DNA from: an uncultured Lachnospiraceae bacterium
GTDB lineage: Bacteria > Bacillota > Clostridia > Lachnospirales > Lachnospiraceae
DNA: 7,762 nt
NCBI GenBank assembly: GCA_902784025.1
Contig: CACZTF010000076.1
Coordinates: forward strand, 1 to 7,762
Direction: 5' to 3'
In this document: positions 1 through 5,864 of the stretch, piece after piece
Position numbering within the stretch: the stretch's first letter is position 1
How the letters are laid out: each line of letters starts with the position of its first letter
The notes under the pieces: generated by a model
Seen by the model: only the letters and a program-made list of their open reading frames with translations
Database searches by the model: none
Told to the model about the DNA's origin: nothing
Translations under genes and position numbers: made by a program

Positions 1-325
1 CACCGCCTGTATATATAAAAACATCACATTCGGATATTTTTACTATATCTTCAACAGTAGGCTGATAACTGTGCATATCTGTACCGCTATTACATAAAAG
101 AGTTATCTGGGCATCTTCTGCTTTTTCACCTAATATATTTTTCACCCAGTCATATTCCGGAAAAATAGTTGTCACTATTTTTAGTTTATCATCACCGCTT
201 TTTGCCGCTGTTTCAGAAGGCACACTGTCTGCAATATTTTCAGCAGTATTTCCTGACGATGAACACCCTGTAAATAACAATGCGCCTGCAAGCAAAGGTA
301 ATGCTATCATTGTGGTCTTTCTCAT
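1..325 (-). CDS. znuA: Metal (probably zinc) ABC transporter substrate-binding lipoprotein, ZnuA-type, 3' end cut off by window
   Basis: Cell-surface receptor that would bind Zn (or Mn) and hand it to an ABC permease. Only the first 108 codons are in the window. The start is ATG at 323-325, with an AGGGAG ribosome binding site at 335-340, 9 nt upstream. Residues 1-21 form a lipoprotein signal (charged MRKTT, hydrophobic core, lipobox LFTGC with Cys21). A Ser/Glu/Ala-rich linker follows, and the mature domain begins near residue 48 with KIVTTIFPEYDWVKNILG, typical of cluster A-I metal-binding proteins. His85 in the MHSYQPT motif matches the first metal-ligand His of the family, and the DIVKISECDVFIYTGG stretch is also characteristic. 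No His-rich loop is visible in the part present. Its neighbour is a divergent Fur/Zur-family repressor, and a Fur-type operator sits on its promoter, so repression by metal is likely. Zn is preferred over Mn from this context, but the metal is inferred. Confidence 0.88.
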   Translation of the reverse strand, partial: MRKTTMIALPLLAGALLFTGCSSSGNTAENIADSVPSETAAKSGDDKLKIVTTIFPEYDWVKNILGEKAEDAQITLLCNSGTDMHSYQPTVEDIVKISECDVFIYTGG

Positions 326-361
326 GTTCGTTTTCTCCCTGTACATATGATCATTTTATAT

Positions 362-382
362 AATTGAAAATTGTTTTCAATT
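362..382. promoter_or_regulatory. Fur/Zur-type operator 1, perfect inverted repeat
   Basis: The arms AATTGAAAA (362-370) and TTTTCAATT (374-382) are exact reverse complements around a TTG centre. The size and AT-rich 9-3-9 layout resemble Fur-family boxes. It overlaps the -10 element (380-385) and covers the expected transcription start (about 373) of the leftward metal-binding lipoprotein gene, an ideal place for repression. Assignment to the adjacent repressor is inference from position and from the second copy at 411-431. Confidence 0.78.
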
Positions 383-408
383 TTAATATACAAATTCCTT
401 TGTGTCAA
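380..408 (-). promoter_or_regulatory. Sigma-A-type promoter of the metal-binding lipoprotein gene
   Basis: Read on the minus strand, TTGACA (403-408) and TAAAAT (380-385) are separated by exactly 17 bp. Transcription would begin near 373, giving a leader of about 48 nt before the ATG at 325. The -10 element is partly inside operator 1, and operator 2 lies just upstream of the -35. Confidence 0.8.
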
Positions 409-410
409 GC

Positions 411-431
411 AAATGAAAAACATTTTCAATT
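411..431. promoter_or_regulatory. Fur/Zur-type operator 2, near-perfect copy of operator 1
   Basis: The arms TGAAAA (414-419) and TTTTCA (423-428) flank ACA. Outward, the pairing resumes after one mismatch (A413/A429). Aligned base by base with operator 1, 17 of 21 positions are identical; the differences are one arm base and the three central bases. It lies in the gap between the two oppositely oriented -35 elements (403-408 and 436-441), so a bound repressor could block both promoters. Its centre is 49 bp from that of operator 1. Confidence 0.72.
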
Positions 432-435
432 TCTG

Positions 436-464
436 TTGACAATTACAGATCCTCTGATTAAAAT
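436..464 (+). promoter_or_regulatory. Sigma-A-type promoter of the Fur/Zur-family repressor gene
   Basis: TTGACA (436-441) and TAAAAT (459-464) have a 17-bp spacer, the same two hexamers and spacing as the divergent promoter on the other strand. The expected start near 471 gives a leader of about 68 nt. Operator 2 ends 4 bp upstream of the -35, which suggests autoregulation. Confidence 0.78.
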
Positions 465-538
465 AATACGAAACAATAGATCAATTGTATTTTTTACCAT
501 TATTCTATCAGACTTTCAGATATACACGAAGGAAAGAA

Positions 539-976
539 ATGAGCTGCAAAAACTCTTATAATACCAAACAAAAAAAAGAACTTACAGACTATCTGAAATC
601 CGTTAACGGAGAACACGTTACGGTTAATGACATTTGTGAACACTTTAAAAAAATGGGGATCCCTATCGGCATGACCACCATATACAGACACCTTGAACGT
701 ATGACGGAAGAAGGTTGTGTCAATAAATATATTATAGATTCTAATTCCCCTGCCTGCTTTGAATACATTTCAGCCAATGCGCATGGTGATGATCATACAT
801 GCTTTCACTGCAAATGTGACAAATGCGGCCGGCTTATTCATCTTCACAGCAAACAGCTTGAAGATATTAAAAAACATCTTGAAGAAGATCACAGCTTTTA
901 TCTCAACTCTTTCAAAACTGTTTTTTACGGAATCTGTAAGGATTGCATGGCATCAGACTCTGATCCCGGGCTTTGA
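539..976 (+). CDS. zur: Fur-family metalloregulator, probably the zinc repressor Zur
   Basis: A 145-residue DNA-binding repressor of usual Fur-family length. The frame is open upstream to a TTG at 485, but the ATG at 539 is preferred: AAGGA lies at 529-533, 5 nt before it, and the family match begins here. Residues 9-66 form the winged-helix DNA-binding domain (QKKELTDYLK, then the recognition region GMTTIYRHLERMTEEG). The C-terminal half is the dimerisation/metal domain. C93-x-x-C96 and C133-x-x-C136 are the structural zinc tetrad. Possible regulatory ligands are C73, H82, H86, C88, H90, C91, H101, H103 and H118. The usual HxHxxCxxCG motif reads CFHCKCDKCG here, with Cys replacing the first His. 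The ending KTVFYGICKDC is typical. Divergence from a ZnuA-type gene and two Fur-type boxes between them favour Zur; Fur or PerR is not excluded from sequence alone. Confidence 0.87.
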   Translation: MSCKNSYNTKQKKELTDYLKSVNGEHVTVNDICEHFKKMGIPIGMTTIYRHLERMTEEGCVNKYIIDSNSPACFEYISANAHGDDHTCFHCKCDKCGRLIHLHSKQLEDIKKHLEEDHSFYLNSFKTVFYGICKDCMASDSDPGL

Positions 977-987
977 CAGGATAAGAT

Positions 988-1020
988 AAAAAAACGGCAC
1001 ATTTTAATGCCGTTTTTTTT
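988..1020. terminator. Bidirectional rho-independent terminator between convergent genes
   Basis: The CGGCA (995-999) and TGCCG (1008-1012) arms enclose an 8-nt loop. They are preceded by seven A (988-994) and followed by eight T (1013-1020), so the A and T runs extend the stem. It starts 11 nt after the repressor stop codon on the plus strand. Read on the minus strand it also ends in a U-run and lies 23 nt past the stop of the CAP gene, so one hairpin can serve both genes. Confidence 0.9.
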
Positions 1021-1043
1021 AACCCTTTATTATAAAAATTAAA

Positions 1044-1964
1044 TCATTTAACTGTGACTGTTATGGTTTTCTGTGTACCGAATATAGGATCAACATAATA
1101 TGTCAGTTTTGCCGTACCCTTTGCTTTTCCGGTTACAGTATCACCACTTACCGTTACTATCTTCGTATTGGAGGATCTCAATCTTACCTTTGCATTGATC
1201 GTTGTGCTACCGTCTTTCCACTTAAGGGTTCTCTTCATATTCGTATTATACTTATGCGACTTACCGACTACCAATGTCAAGGGTTTTGCATTCTTCAGAT
1301 TCGCATCCGTGATCGTAAATGTTTTGTTAGATGACAGATCAGCATTGCGGTTACTTGTCATCTGACTGGTCAACCTTTTGGGATTGTATTCTATCTTAAC
1401 CGTTTTCGTGACATTTTGTTTTGAAGTGTCATTAACTACTGTCTTGGGACTTCCGAATATCTGTACCGTATAATTCTTTCCGGCAAACTTATATACGGCT
1501 ATTCCTACAGCCGTAAACTCAGTCCTGAGCATATTCTGGTTATGTGCGCTGCTCTTCTTAAATCCGTTAAGGATATTATCTGCTAACACAGTATCATTAC
1601 CTGTATAGCCTTTCGCAATATTTTCTCCCTTGTAAATGTTGCCGAGACTCCCCCATTGGGCTAAAGCATTGGGTCTGTTATGGGTAAAGACAAAACATAT
1701 CTCAGCAGCCCTGTCCTGTGCATGCTTTTCCAGGTTATTATCCCACTTGAGTGCTTTTTTACCTTTCTCTTTCCTGTAAGCATTAAGTTTATTAAACTGT
1801 ATCTTTGCCGTGTTTCTGTTATATAAAACCGAGAAACTTATCTGAGATGAATCCGTATCAACTGTCGCAGCTTCTGCCTTCTGCGGCGAAGCTAAAAAAG
1901 GAATCATAATAAGCAATGAAACAATCAGTACTGAAGCCAGCACTTTAATCAATCTTTTCTTCAT
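1044..1964 (-). CDS. Secreted CAP (SCP/PR1)-domain protein with C-terminal Ig-like BIG2-type domain
   Basis: A 306-residue exported protein. The start is ATG at 1962-1964 with GGAGG at 1974-1978, 9 nt upstream. Residues 1-32 are a Sec signal peptide with a likely AEA cleavage site (A30-E-A32), and there is no lipobox. Residues 52-173 form a CAP domain: NKLNAYRKEKGKKALKWDNNL, E88, H95 in FTHNRP, E114 in GENIA and H141 in SAHNQNML together match the conserved His/Glu cavity residues. A linker follows at about 174-245. Residues 246-306 resemble a bacterial Ig-like group 2 domain (RSSNTKIVTVSGDTVTGKAKGTAKLTYYV). No LPxTG or other anchor is visible, so it is either released or held by the Ig-like domain. 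Many bacterial CAP proteins have no proven activity, and the role here is unknown. It has its own promoter (2094-2122) and appears monocistronic. Confidence 0.9.
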   Translation of the reverse strand: MKKRLIKVLASVLIVSLLIMIPFLASPQKAEAATVDTDSSQISFSVLYNRNTAKIQFNKLNAYRKEKGKKALKWDNNLEKHAQDRAAEICFVFTHNRPNALAQWGSLGNIYKGENIAKGYTGNDTVLADNILNGFKKSSAHNQNMLRTEFTAVGIAVYKFAGKNYTVQIFGSPKTVVNDTSKQNVTKTVKIEYNPKRLTSQMTSNRNADLSSNKTFTITDANLKNAKPLTLVVGKSHKYNTNMKRTLKWKDGSTTINAKVRLRSSNTKIVTVSGDTVTGKAKGTAKLTYYVDPIFGTQKTITVTVK

Positions 1965-2093
1965 TCCAACTTTCCTCCACTACTCCCAGCGATCATAAAC
2001 GATAATGGCAATAAAACGATGTGACCATCTCCCGATGCATTTTATAAGATCAGGAGAAAATATGATATTTAATCTACAATATATTTTTCCTAT

Positions 2094-2122
2094 ATTATAC
2101 TAATATAATGTCTATTTGTAAA
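2094..2122 (-). promoter_or_regulatory. Sigma-A-type promoter of the CAP-domain gene
   Basis: On the minus strand, TTTACA (2117-2122) and a perfect TATAAT (2094-2099) are 17 bp apart. The predicted leader runs from about 2087 to 1965, roughly 120 nt. It contains short alternative CATC/GATG pairings at 2020-2041 but matches no riboswitch I recognise. The rest of the 1965-2228 gap is AT-rich, and no strong terminator for the upstream lipoprotein gene is visible in it. Confidence 0.72.
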
Positions 2123-2228
2123 TAACAAAAAATTAACAAATTTATCTTTTTTTCATTGATCACAAGTTTTCCCGTCCATAATATATACAATTATTAATAA
2201 TGCAGTAGTTTTTAGACATAACTTAGCA

Positions 2229-2831
2229 TTACATATTTTCTCTTGCATGTTTTACGGAATCATTTGTCTTCGACATGGCACCGGATGCAAAACCCTGTCC
2301 GTTTGAATCATAACATTCGAGTAATCCCGGTTCATCATCATAAAGCCAATAAACAAATCCGTCATCAATATAAATCTTATATCCGGCCTTTGATGATTCA
2401 TCCGGAGTCAGTTCCTTTATATCCGTTATTTTAGCGCTACTCAGCTTAGAGGCACCGGCATAATCAATAACTCCGGTATCCTCATTATATTGGACTTCAT
2501 ATTCATCTACGGAATCACCGTCAAATATCTTAATATTACGTATACCGCTCTGTGGAATACGTAAATACATCCACACACCACTAACATTATTTAACACTTC
2601 ATCCTCAGGGTCAGGTGCTGCAGTTGTAGTCTCCTGCGTTGTTGTGGTTGTCGCTTCTGTGGTCGTGGTTGTTTCAGTAGTTGTGGTGGTTTCTTTTGTA
2701 GTAGTCGTCTCTGTAGTCGTTGTGGTTTCTTTTGAAGTGGTTGTATCGGGTTGGGTATTGCCCGTACCGCATCCCGTGAGCACTATACCGGCAGCCAGAC
2801 AGGCAAGCCCTGTTATCATTTTCTTCTTCAT
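2229..2831 (-). CDS. Lipoprotein of unknown function with a Thr-rich stalk
   Basis: A 200-residue predicted lipoprotein whose family I do not recognise. The start is ATG at 2829-2831 with a full AAAGGAGG at 2842-2849, 10 nt upstream. Residues 1-21 are a lipoprotein signal (MKKKM, hydrophobic core, lipobox LTGC with Cys21). Residues 30-70 are nearly all Thr, in runs of three to five separated by Glu, Lys, Gln or Ala. This probably forms an extended, possibly glycosylated stalk through the cell wall. Residues 71-78 (AAPDPEDE) are an acidic hinge. Residues 79-200 form a compact acidic domain rich in aromatic residues (GVWMYLRIPQ, KIFDGDSVDEYEVQYNEDTG, GYKIYIDDGFVYWLYDDEPGLLECYDSNG). The alternating short strands and turns suggest a small beta-barrel or sandwich of a ligand-binding kind; this is inference. 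It has its own promoter and is not obviously cotranscribed. Confidence 0.85.
   Translation of the reverse strand: MKKKMITGLACLAAGIVLTGCGTGNTQPDTTTSKETTTTTETTTTKETTTTTETTTTTEATTTTTQETTTAAPDPEDEVLNNVSGVWMYLRIPQSGIRNIKIFDGDSVDEYEVQYNEDTGVIDYAGASKLSSAKITDIKELTPDESSKAGYKIYIDDGFVYWLYDDEPGLLECYDSNGQGFASGAMSKTNDSVKHARENM
2622..2744 (-). repeat. Thr-rich low-complexity coding repeat
   Basis: This stretch encodes residues 30-70 of the lipoprotein: E-TTTTT-E-TTTT-K-E-TTTTT-E-TTTTT-E-A-TTTTT-Q-E-TTT. The unit of about 12 residues (KETTTTTETTTT) recurs imperfectly. The Thr codons vary freely among ACA, ACC, ACG and ACT between units, so the DNA is not a clean tandem array. That points to selection on the amino acid pattern rather than a very recent slippage expansion. 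Confidence 0.85.
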
Positions 2832-2957
2832 TTTGTTCTCTCCTCCTTTAATATTTTTCTGTGATAATTGTTATGAATCCTTTGAGTTCATATCTTTTAA
2901 TACATGCAAACGTTTTGTAACATTCATAAAGAATAAGTTATATCTTTATTTATCTCG

Positions 2958-2986
2958 ATTTTATTACTTCCAATTTTCATTGTCAA
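2958..2986 (-). promoter_or_regulatory. Sigma-A-type promoter of the Thr-rich lipoprotein gene
   Basis: On the minus strand, TTGACA (2981-2986) and TAAAAT (2958-2963) are 17 bp apart, the same pair of hexamers found at the zinc locus. Transcription from about 2951 gives a leader near 120 nt up to the ATG at 2831. No clear regulatory structure is seen in the leader. Confidence 0.75.
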
Positions 2987-2998
2987 TTTTTCATATTT

Positions 2999-3050
2999 AA
3001 AAGAAGCCGGTATCCTTACATTATCTGAAAGAAGATCATTTGATCACCGG
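2999..3050 (-). terminator. Possible terminator downstream of the small membrane protein gene
   Basis: On the minus-strand transcript, CCGGTGATC (3050-3042) can pair with GATACCGG (3014-3007), giving eight base pairs with one bulged G. It is followed by CTTCTTTT (3006-2999). The 27-nt loop is long and the U-run is interrupted, so this is a weak candidate. Its position, starting 14 nt after the stop of the 58-residue gene and ending just before the next promoter, is right for a terminator. Confidence 0.35.
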
Positions 3051-3064
3051 ACAGCGTCATATGA

Positions 3065-3241
3065 TCAAAGCCCTCTTTGTTCAGCAATCTTCATAATGGT
3101 CGCTATCAGAAATACCAGACAAACGACTCCGAAAAATAATAAGACGATCGTCAGCGCTCTGTGTCCCGATACAAATGAAACGAAAATAAACACTGAAAGA
3201 AAGATAAGAATAAGTATTAATAATCCGCCGAGCCCGCCCAT
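3065..3241 (-). CDS. Small two-helix membrane protein, 58 aa, function unknown
   Basis: A short gene, supported by a start at ATG 3239-3241, a strong GAGGTGA ribosome binding site at 3248-3254 (6 nt spacing), an extended -10 promoter upstream, and a composition far from random. The product begins MGGLGGLLILILIFLSVF. Residues 5-24 form one hydrophobic helix, VSGHRAL a short polar loop, and residues 31-50 a second helix (TIVLLFFGVVCLVFLIATIM). A charged tail KIAEQRGL follows. Placement of Lys and Arg suggests that both the loop and the C-terminus could carry positive charge, so the topology is unclear. It resembles no family I can name. It lies between comEC and the Thr-rich lipoprotein gene on the same strand but looks separately transcribed. 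It could be a small membrane-protein regulator or a stress protein; neither is shown. Confidence 0.7.
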   Translation of the reverse strand: MGGLGGLLILILIFLSVFIFVSFVSGHRALTIVLLFFGVVCLVFLIATIMKIAEQRGL

Positions 3242-3294
3242 ATTCTCTCACCTCTTCATATAGGGTTCATTTTTTGCCTGTAATAATATATTTG

Positions 3295-3303
3295 ATTATA
3301 TCA
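3295..3303 (-). promoter_or_regulatory. Extended -10 promoter of the small membrane protein gene
   Basis: On the minus strand this reads TGATATAAT, a perfect TATAAT with the TGn extension. No good -35 lies at the right distance (TACATT at 3318-3323), which is common for extended -10 promoters. The predicted start near 3288 gives a leader of about 46 nt. Confidence 0.55.
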
Positions 3304-3363
3304 TTTAATTATTATTTAATGTAGGGTTTTATAATGATATGCATTACAACCTGGTGTTTTCAG

Positions 3364-3376
3364 ATTACCCGGTAAT
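3364..3376. repeat. Short perfect inverted repeat in the comEC 3' intergenic region
   Basis: ATTACC and GGTAAT (6-1-6 around C3370) lie in the 173-bp gap between comEC and the small membrane protein gene. No U-run follows on either strand, so it is not a standard terminator. It could be a regulator site about 80 bp upstream of the small gene's start, or chance. No clear comEC terminator is visible in this gap. Confidence 0.35.
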
Positions 3377-3414
3377 GATCGTTCTCTGCACATGTACTTT
3401 GCCTGCCATTCACT

Positions 3415-5838
3415 TCAGCCATCACCCAGCAATGTTCTTACCCTGATGTTTTTTCCTTTTTTCTCAATAAAGATCTGTCCGCATTCTTTTGTAACATATG
3501 TTGTTATCCCCTGCTCTTCAAATCTTTTCATGGTTTCAGTTCCGGGATGACCATAATTGTTTACGCCACAGGACACCAGTCCGGCTTCAGGCGACACTGC
3601 TTTTAAAAAGGCTTCACATGAAGAATTGTTTGATCCGTGATGTGCAGTTTTAAGGAAATCTGCTTTCACATACACATTATCCGAAAGAAGTTTACGTTCA
3701 ATCTCTTCAGTCATATCACCTGTTAAAAGCAGGGATATTTCTTTTGTTTCAAGTCTGTATACTGCACTCATTTCATTTTTATCAGCATTGAAGGAATGAT
3801 CCGTATCAGGACTAAGGCAGATCAGCGAAAATGATCTTCCTTCAATATTCGTCCCTTTTTCTGCAAATGAAACTGCCACTCCTCGCTCACCGGCTTTTTC
3901 CGTCAGTTCCCTGTAAAGTTTATCTTTAAGGGTTTCTTCAATAGCCGGCATTACCAGATCTGTAACTTTTATATTACCTTTGTTTTCACCTTTTCCGTCG
4001 CACTCACTTAAAAGCTCAGTTATCCCATTTACATGATCAGCGTCAGTATGGCTTACCAGGATCATATCGATCTTATCTATCCCCTTTGATAACAAAAACG
4101 GTTTTATCCTTTTCTTATATACATTTTTTACATTGCTGCTCCCGCCGTCAAATAACAGATTTCTTCCTTCATCTGTATGTACCAGTATACAATCCCCCTG
4201 TCCTACGTCTATCATTGATATAAAAAACCCCGTATTATTTCTTTTAAACATGACAAGCAATACTGCAAATACAGGAATGAAACACATAGCAAGAGATAAA
4301 TATCCGGTTTTTAAAAATGAAAATATATCTTTAATATCACATCCCGGTTCCCGTAATTTATTCCTGATCCCCTTTTCTACCAGTCTTTTCCAGATAATGA
4401 AAGATGATAAAAAAGAAATGTAAAAAAGAATAACGATCATGATACCCGGTCTTCCGGGCATAACTTTGTTAAAAGGTATATTTTGCATACATTTGCACAA
4501 AAATGAATATGTATCAAATATCATTTCTGCACCTCCGGCAAAAAATCTTCCGGCATTCGGAATAGTATTTCCCAGCAGTCCCGTCATGATCCCAAGAGGC
4601 ATCAATATCGCTGAAAGAGGAATGACCAAAAGATTTAAGAAAACACTATATACCGGTATGTATCCGTAATAACACAGATTTACAGGGATCATGAACAAAA
4701 ATAAATATACCGAACTTAATATACCCGAAAGAACGATCCTGATAAAAACCAGATTGCCTCTTAATCTGATCAAAATATTCCCGAAGGCTTCATTACAGAT
4801 TATCATGGAAAGAACAGCCGTATATGACATCACAAAAGAAGCACCTGTTATGGCTTTTGGATTAGCCAGTAAAGTAAACACAGCCTGGGTACTCAAAGCC
4901 GAAACAGGATCATAGCTTCTGCCCAAAACATCAGCTGTAACGGCAAAGATAAACATGACACATGCCCGCCAGGCAGATATACTGCCTCCCGTCATCAGAA
5001 CATAGATAAGAATAGCCGGCCCTGAAACAAGTACCGAACTTATCAGTTCCAGTCCTGCTTTTCTCAGGATTTTGTATAATCCCATTCCTGCAAACGAAAT
5101 ATGAAGACCGCTGATAGCAAGAATGTGCGCTATACCGTTTTCCGTATACAGATCCTTAACGTCGCCGTCCAGATCACTTTTATCACCGATGATAACGGAT
5201 GATAATTCTCCCTTGTACTTCGGTGATGCTTTTTCAAATGAAGCTTTAAAATGTCTTCTCAAAAGATCCGAACATCTGTAAAACAGATTCCCGGTCTTCT
5301 TTACTGTAATATCATTTCCGGTTTTTACGACAGCCTCTAAACCTATAGATTCGTAATAGCTTTTTTCATTAAAATTTCCTTCATTCCTGGCACTTTCAAA
5401 AGGTAACAAAGTGCCTTCAGCCATAATGACATCTCCTAAACCTGCATCCTTATACGGACCTTTTAATAACACTCCTTTTAGTTTTCCCAACCGGTCATCG
5501 GTTTTCATTTTTACATCAGTAAGCTGTAAATACATATTATCATCATAACGGTTTATCTTTTTAACACGTCCCGTTACCTGTACCGGTATACCTTCCGTAT
5601 CCGCATTTTCTACTATTGTATTATCAGCAGAATTCGCGCTGACTATAAATACGGATATCAGACAAAATGCGCATAAAAAAATAAAAAAGCTTTTATATTC
5701 GGTCTTAGTTTTGTAAAAAATAAATGAAAAAGCGATCAAGGTGATGATCAAAAGAAAAATAAAATTAACATGTATGGCCGTCTCCAAAATACAATAAATG
5801 CATACAGGGACAGCCATCCACACCAATGGTCGTCTCAA
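3415..5838 (-). CDS. comEC: ComEC/Rec2-type DNA-uptake channel with C-terminal metallo-beta-lactamase-like domain
   Basis: An 807-residue polytopic membrane protein, full length for the family. ComEC forms the inner-membrane channel through which single-stranded DNA enters during transformation. Order: two or three N-terminal helices (about 4-68); an OB-like DUF4131 region (about 80-180, VTGRVKKINRYDDNMYLQLTDV); the Competence domain (about 205-480), with its hallmark HILAISGLHI at 238-247 and many helices; then a metallo-beta-lactamase-like domain (about 538-795). In the last I see DVGQGDC (544-550), FDGG (563-566), SHTDADH (596-602), LTGD (705-708), AHHGS (732-736) and GHP (763-765), so the proposed nuclease metal site looks intact. 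No truncation or frameshift. The start is TTG at 5836-5838, backed by the adjacent Shine-Dalgarno. It follows the GerMN lipoprotein by 26 nt and is probably cotranscribed. No comEA or other competence gene is in the window, so competence is not demonstrated. Confidence 0.95.
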   Translation of the reverse strand: MRRPLVWMAVPVCIYCILETAIHVNFIFLLIITLIAFSFIFYKTKTEYKSFFIFLCAFCLISVFIVSANSADNTIVENADTEGIPVQVTGRVKKINRYDDNMYLQLTDVKMKTDDRLGKLKGVLLKGPYKDAGLGDVIMAEGTLLPFESARNEGNFNEKSYYESIGLEAVVKTGNDITVKKTGNLFYRCSDLLRRHFKASFEKASPKYKGELSSVIIGDKSDLDGDVKDLYTENGIAHILAISGLHISFAGMGLYKILRKAGLELISSVLVSGPAILIYVLMTGGSISAWRACVMFIFAVTADVLGRSYDPVSALSTQAVFTLLANPKAITGASFVMSYTAVLSMIICNEAFGNILIRLRGNLVFIRIVLSGILSSVYLFLFMIPVNLCYYGYIPVYSVFLNLLVIPLSAILMPLGIMTGLLGNTIPNAGRFFAGGAEMIFDTYSFLCKCMQNIPFNKVMPGRPGIMIVILFYISFLSSFIIWKRLVEKGIRNKLREPGCDIKDIFSFLKTGYLSLAMCFIPVFAVLLVMFKRNNTGFFISMIDVGQGDCILVHTDEGRNLLFDGGSSNVKNVYKKRIKPFLLSKGIDKIDMILVSHTDADHVNGITELLSECDGKGENKGNIKVTDLVMPAIEETLKDKLYRELTEKAGERGVAVSFAEKGTNIEGRSFSLICLSPDTDHSFNADKNEMSAVYRLETKEISLLLTGDMTEEIERKLLSDNVYVKADFLKTAHHGSNNSSCEAFLKAVSPEAGLVSCGVNNYGHPGTETMKRFEEQGITTYVTKECGQIFIEKKGKNIRVRTLLGDG

Positions 5839-5844
5839 TTCCCC

Positions 5845-5852
5845 CCTCCTTT
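5845..5852 (-). promoter_or_regulatory. Ribosome binding site that fixes the TTG start of comEC
   Basis: AAAGGAGG on the minus strand, followed by GGGGAA (6 nt) and then TTG at 5838. The next in-frame ATG (residue 8) would be about 27 nt from this site, too far, so the TTG start is preferred. The run of six G is unusual in this AT-rich DNA. Confidence 0.8.
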
Positions 5853-5864
5853 TATTGTGTTAAC

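Noticed and set aside
485..538. Upstream TTG start for the Fur/Zur-family gene, adding 18 residues
   Set aside because: There is no ribosome binding site before 485, it lies only about 14 nt after the expected transcription start, and the added residues do not look like the family's N-terminus. The ATG at 539 has AAGGA before it.
2020..2041. CATC-GATG-CATC segment in the CAP gene leader that could form two mutually exclusive hairpins, like a switch
   Set aside because: The stems are only 4 bp each and no known riboswitch core is present. Such short pairings arise by chance.
2905..2918. CcpA (cre)-like site TGCAAACGTTTTGT in the leader of the Thr-rich lipoprotein gene
   Set aside because: Only the left half and the central CG fit the cre consensus TGWAANCGNTNWCA. 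Three positions fail, including the conserved CA end.
2644..3000. Plus-strand open frame giving a Val/Ser-rich 118-residue product
   Set aside because: It is the antisense of the Thr-rich repeat (ACN codons read backwards give Val-rich frames). It crosses the lipoprotein's start and promoter and has no convincing ribosome binding site.
3034..3067. Cluster of GATC tetramers (3034, 3042, 3063) suggesting a methylation-controlled region
   Set aside because: GATC is frequent throughout the window and these copies fall in a possible terminator hairpin. No further pattern supports a regulatory role.
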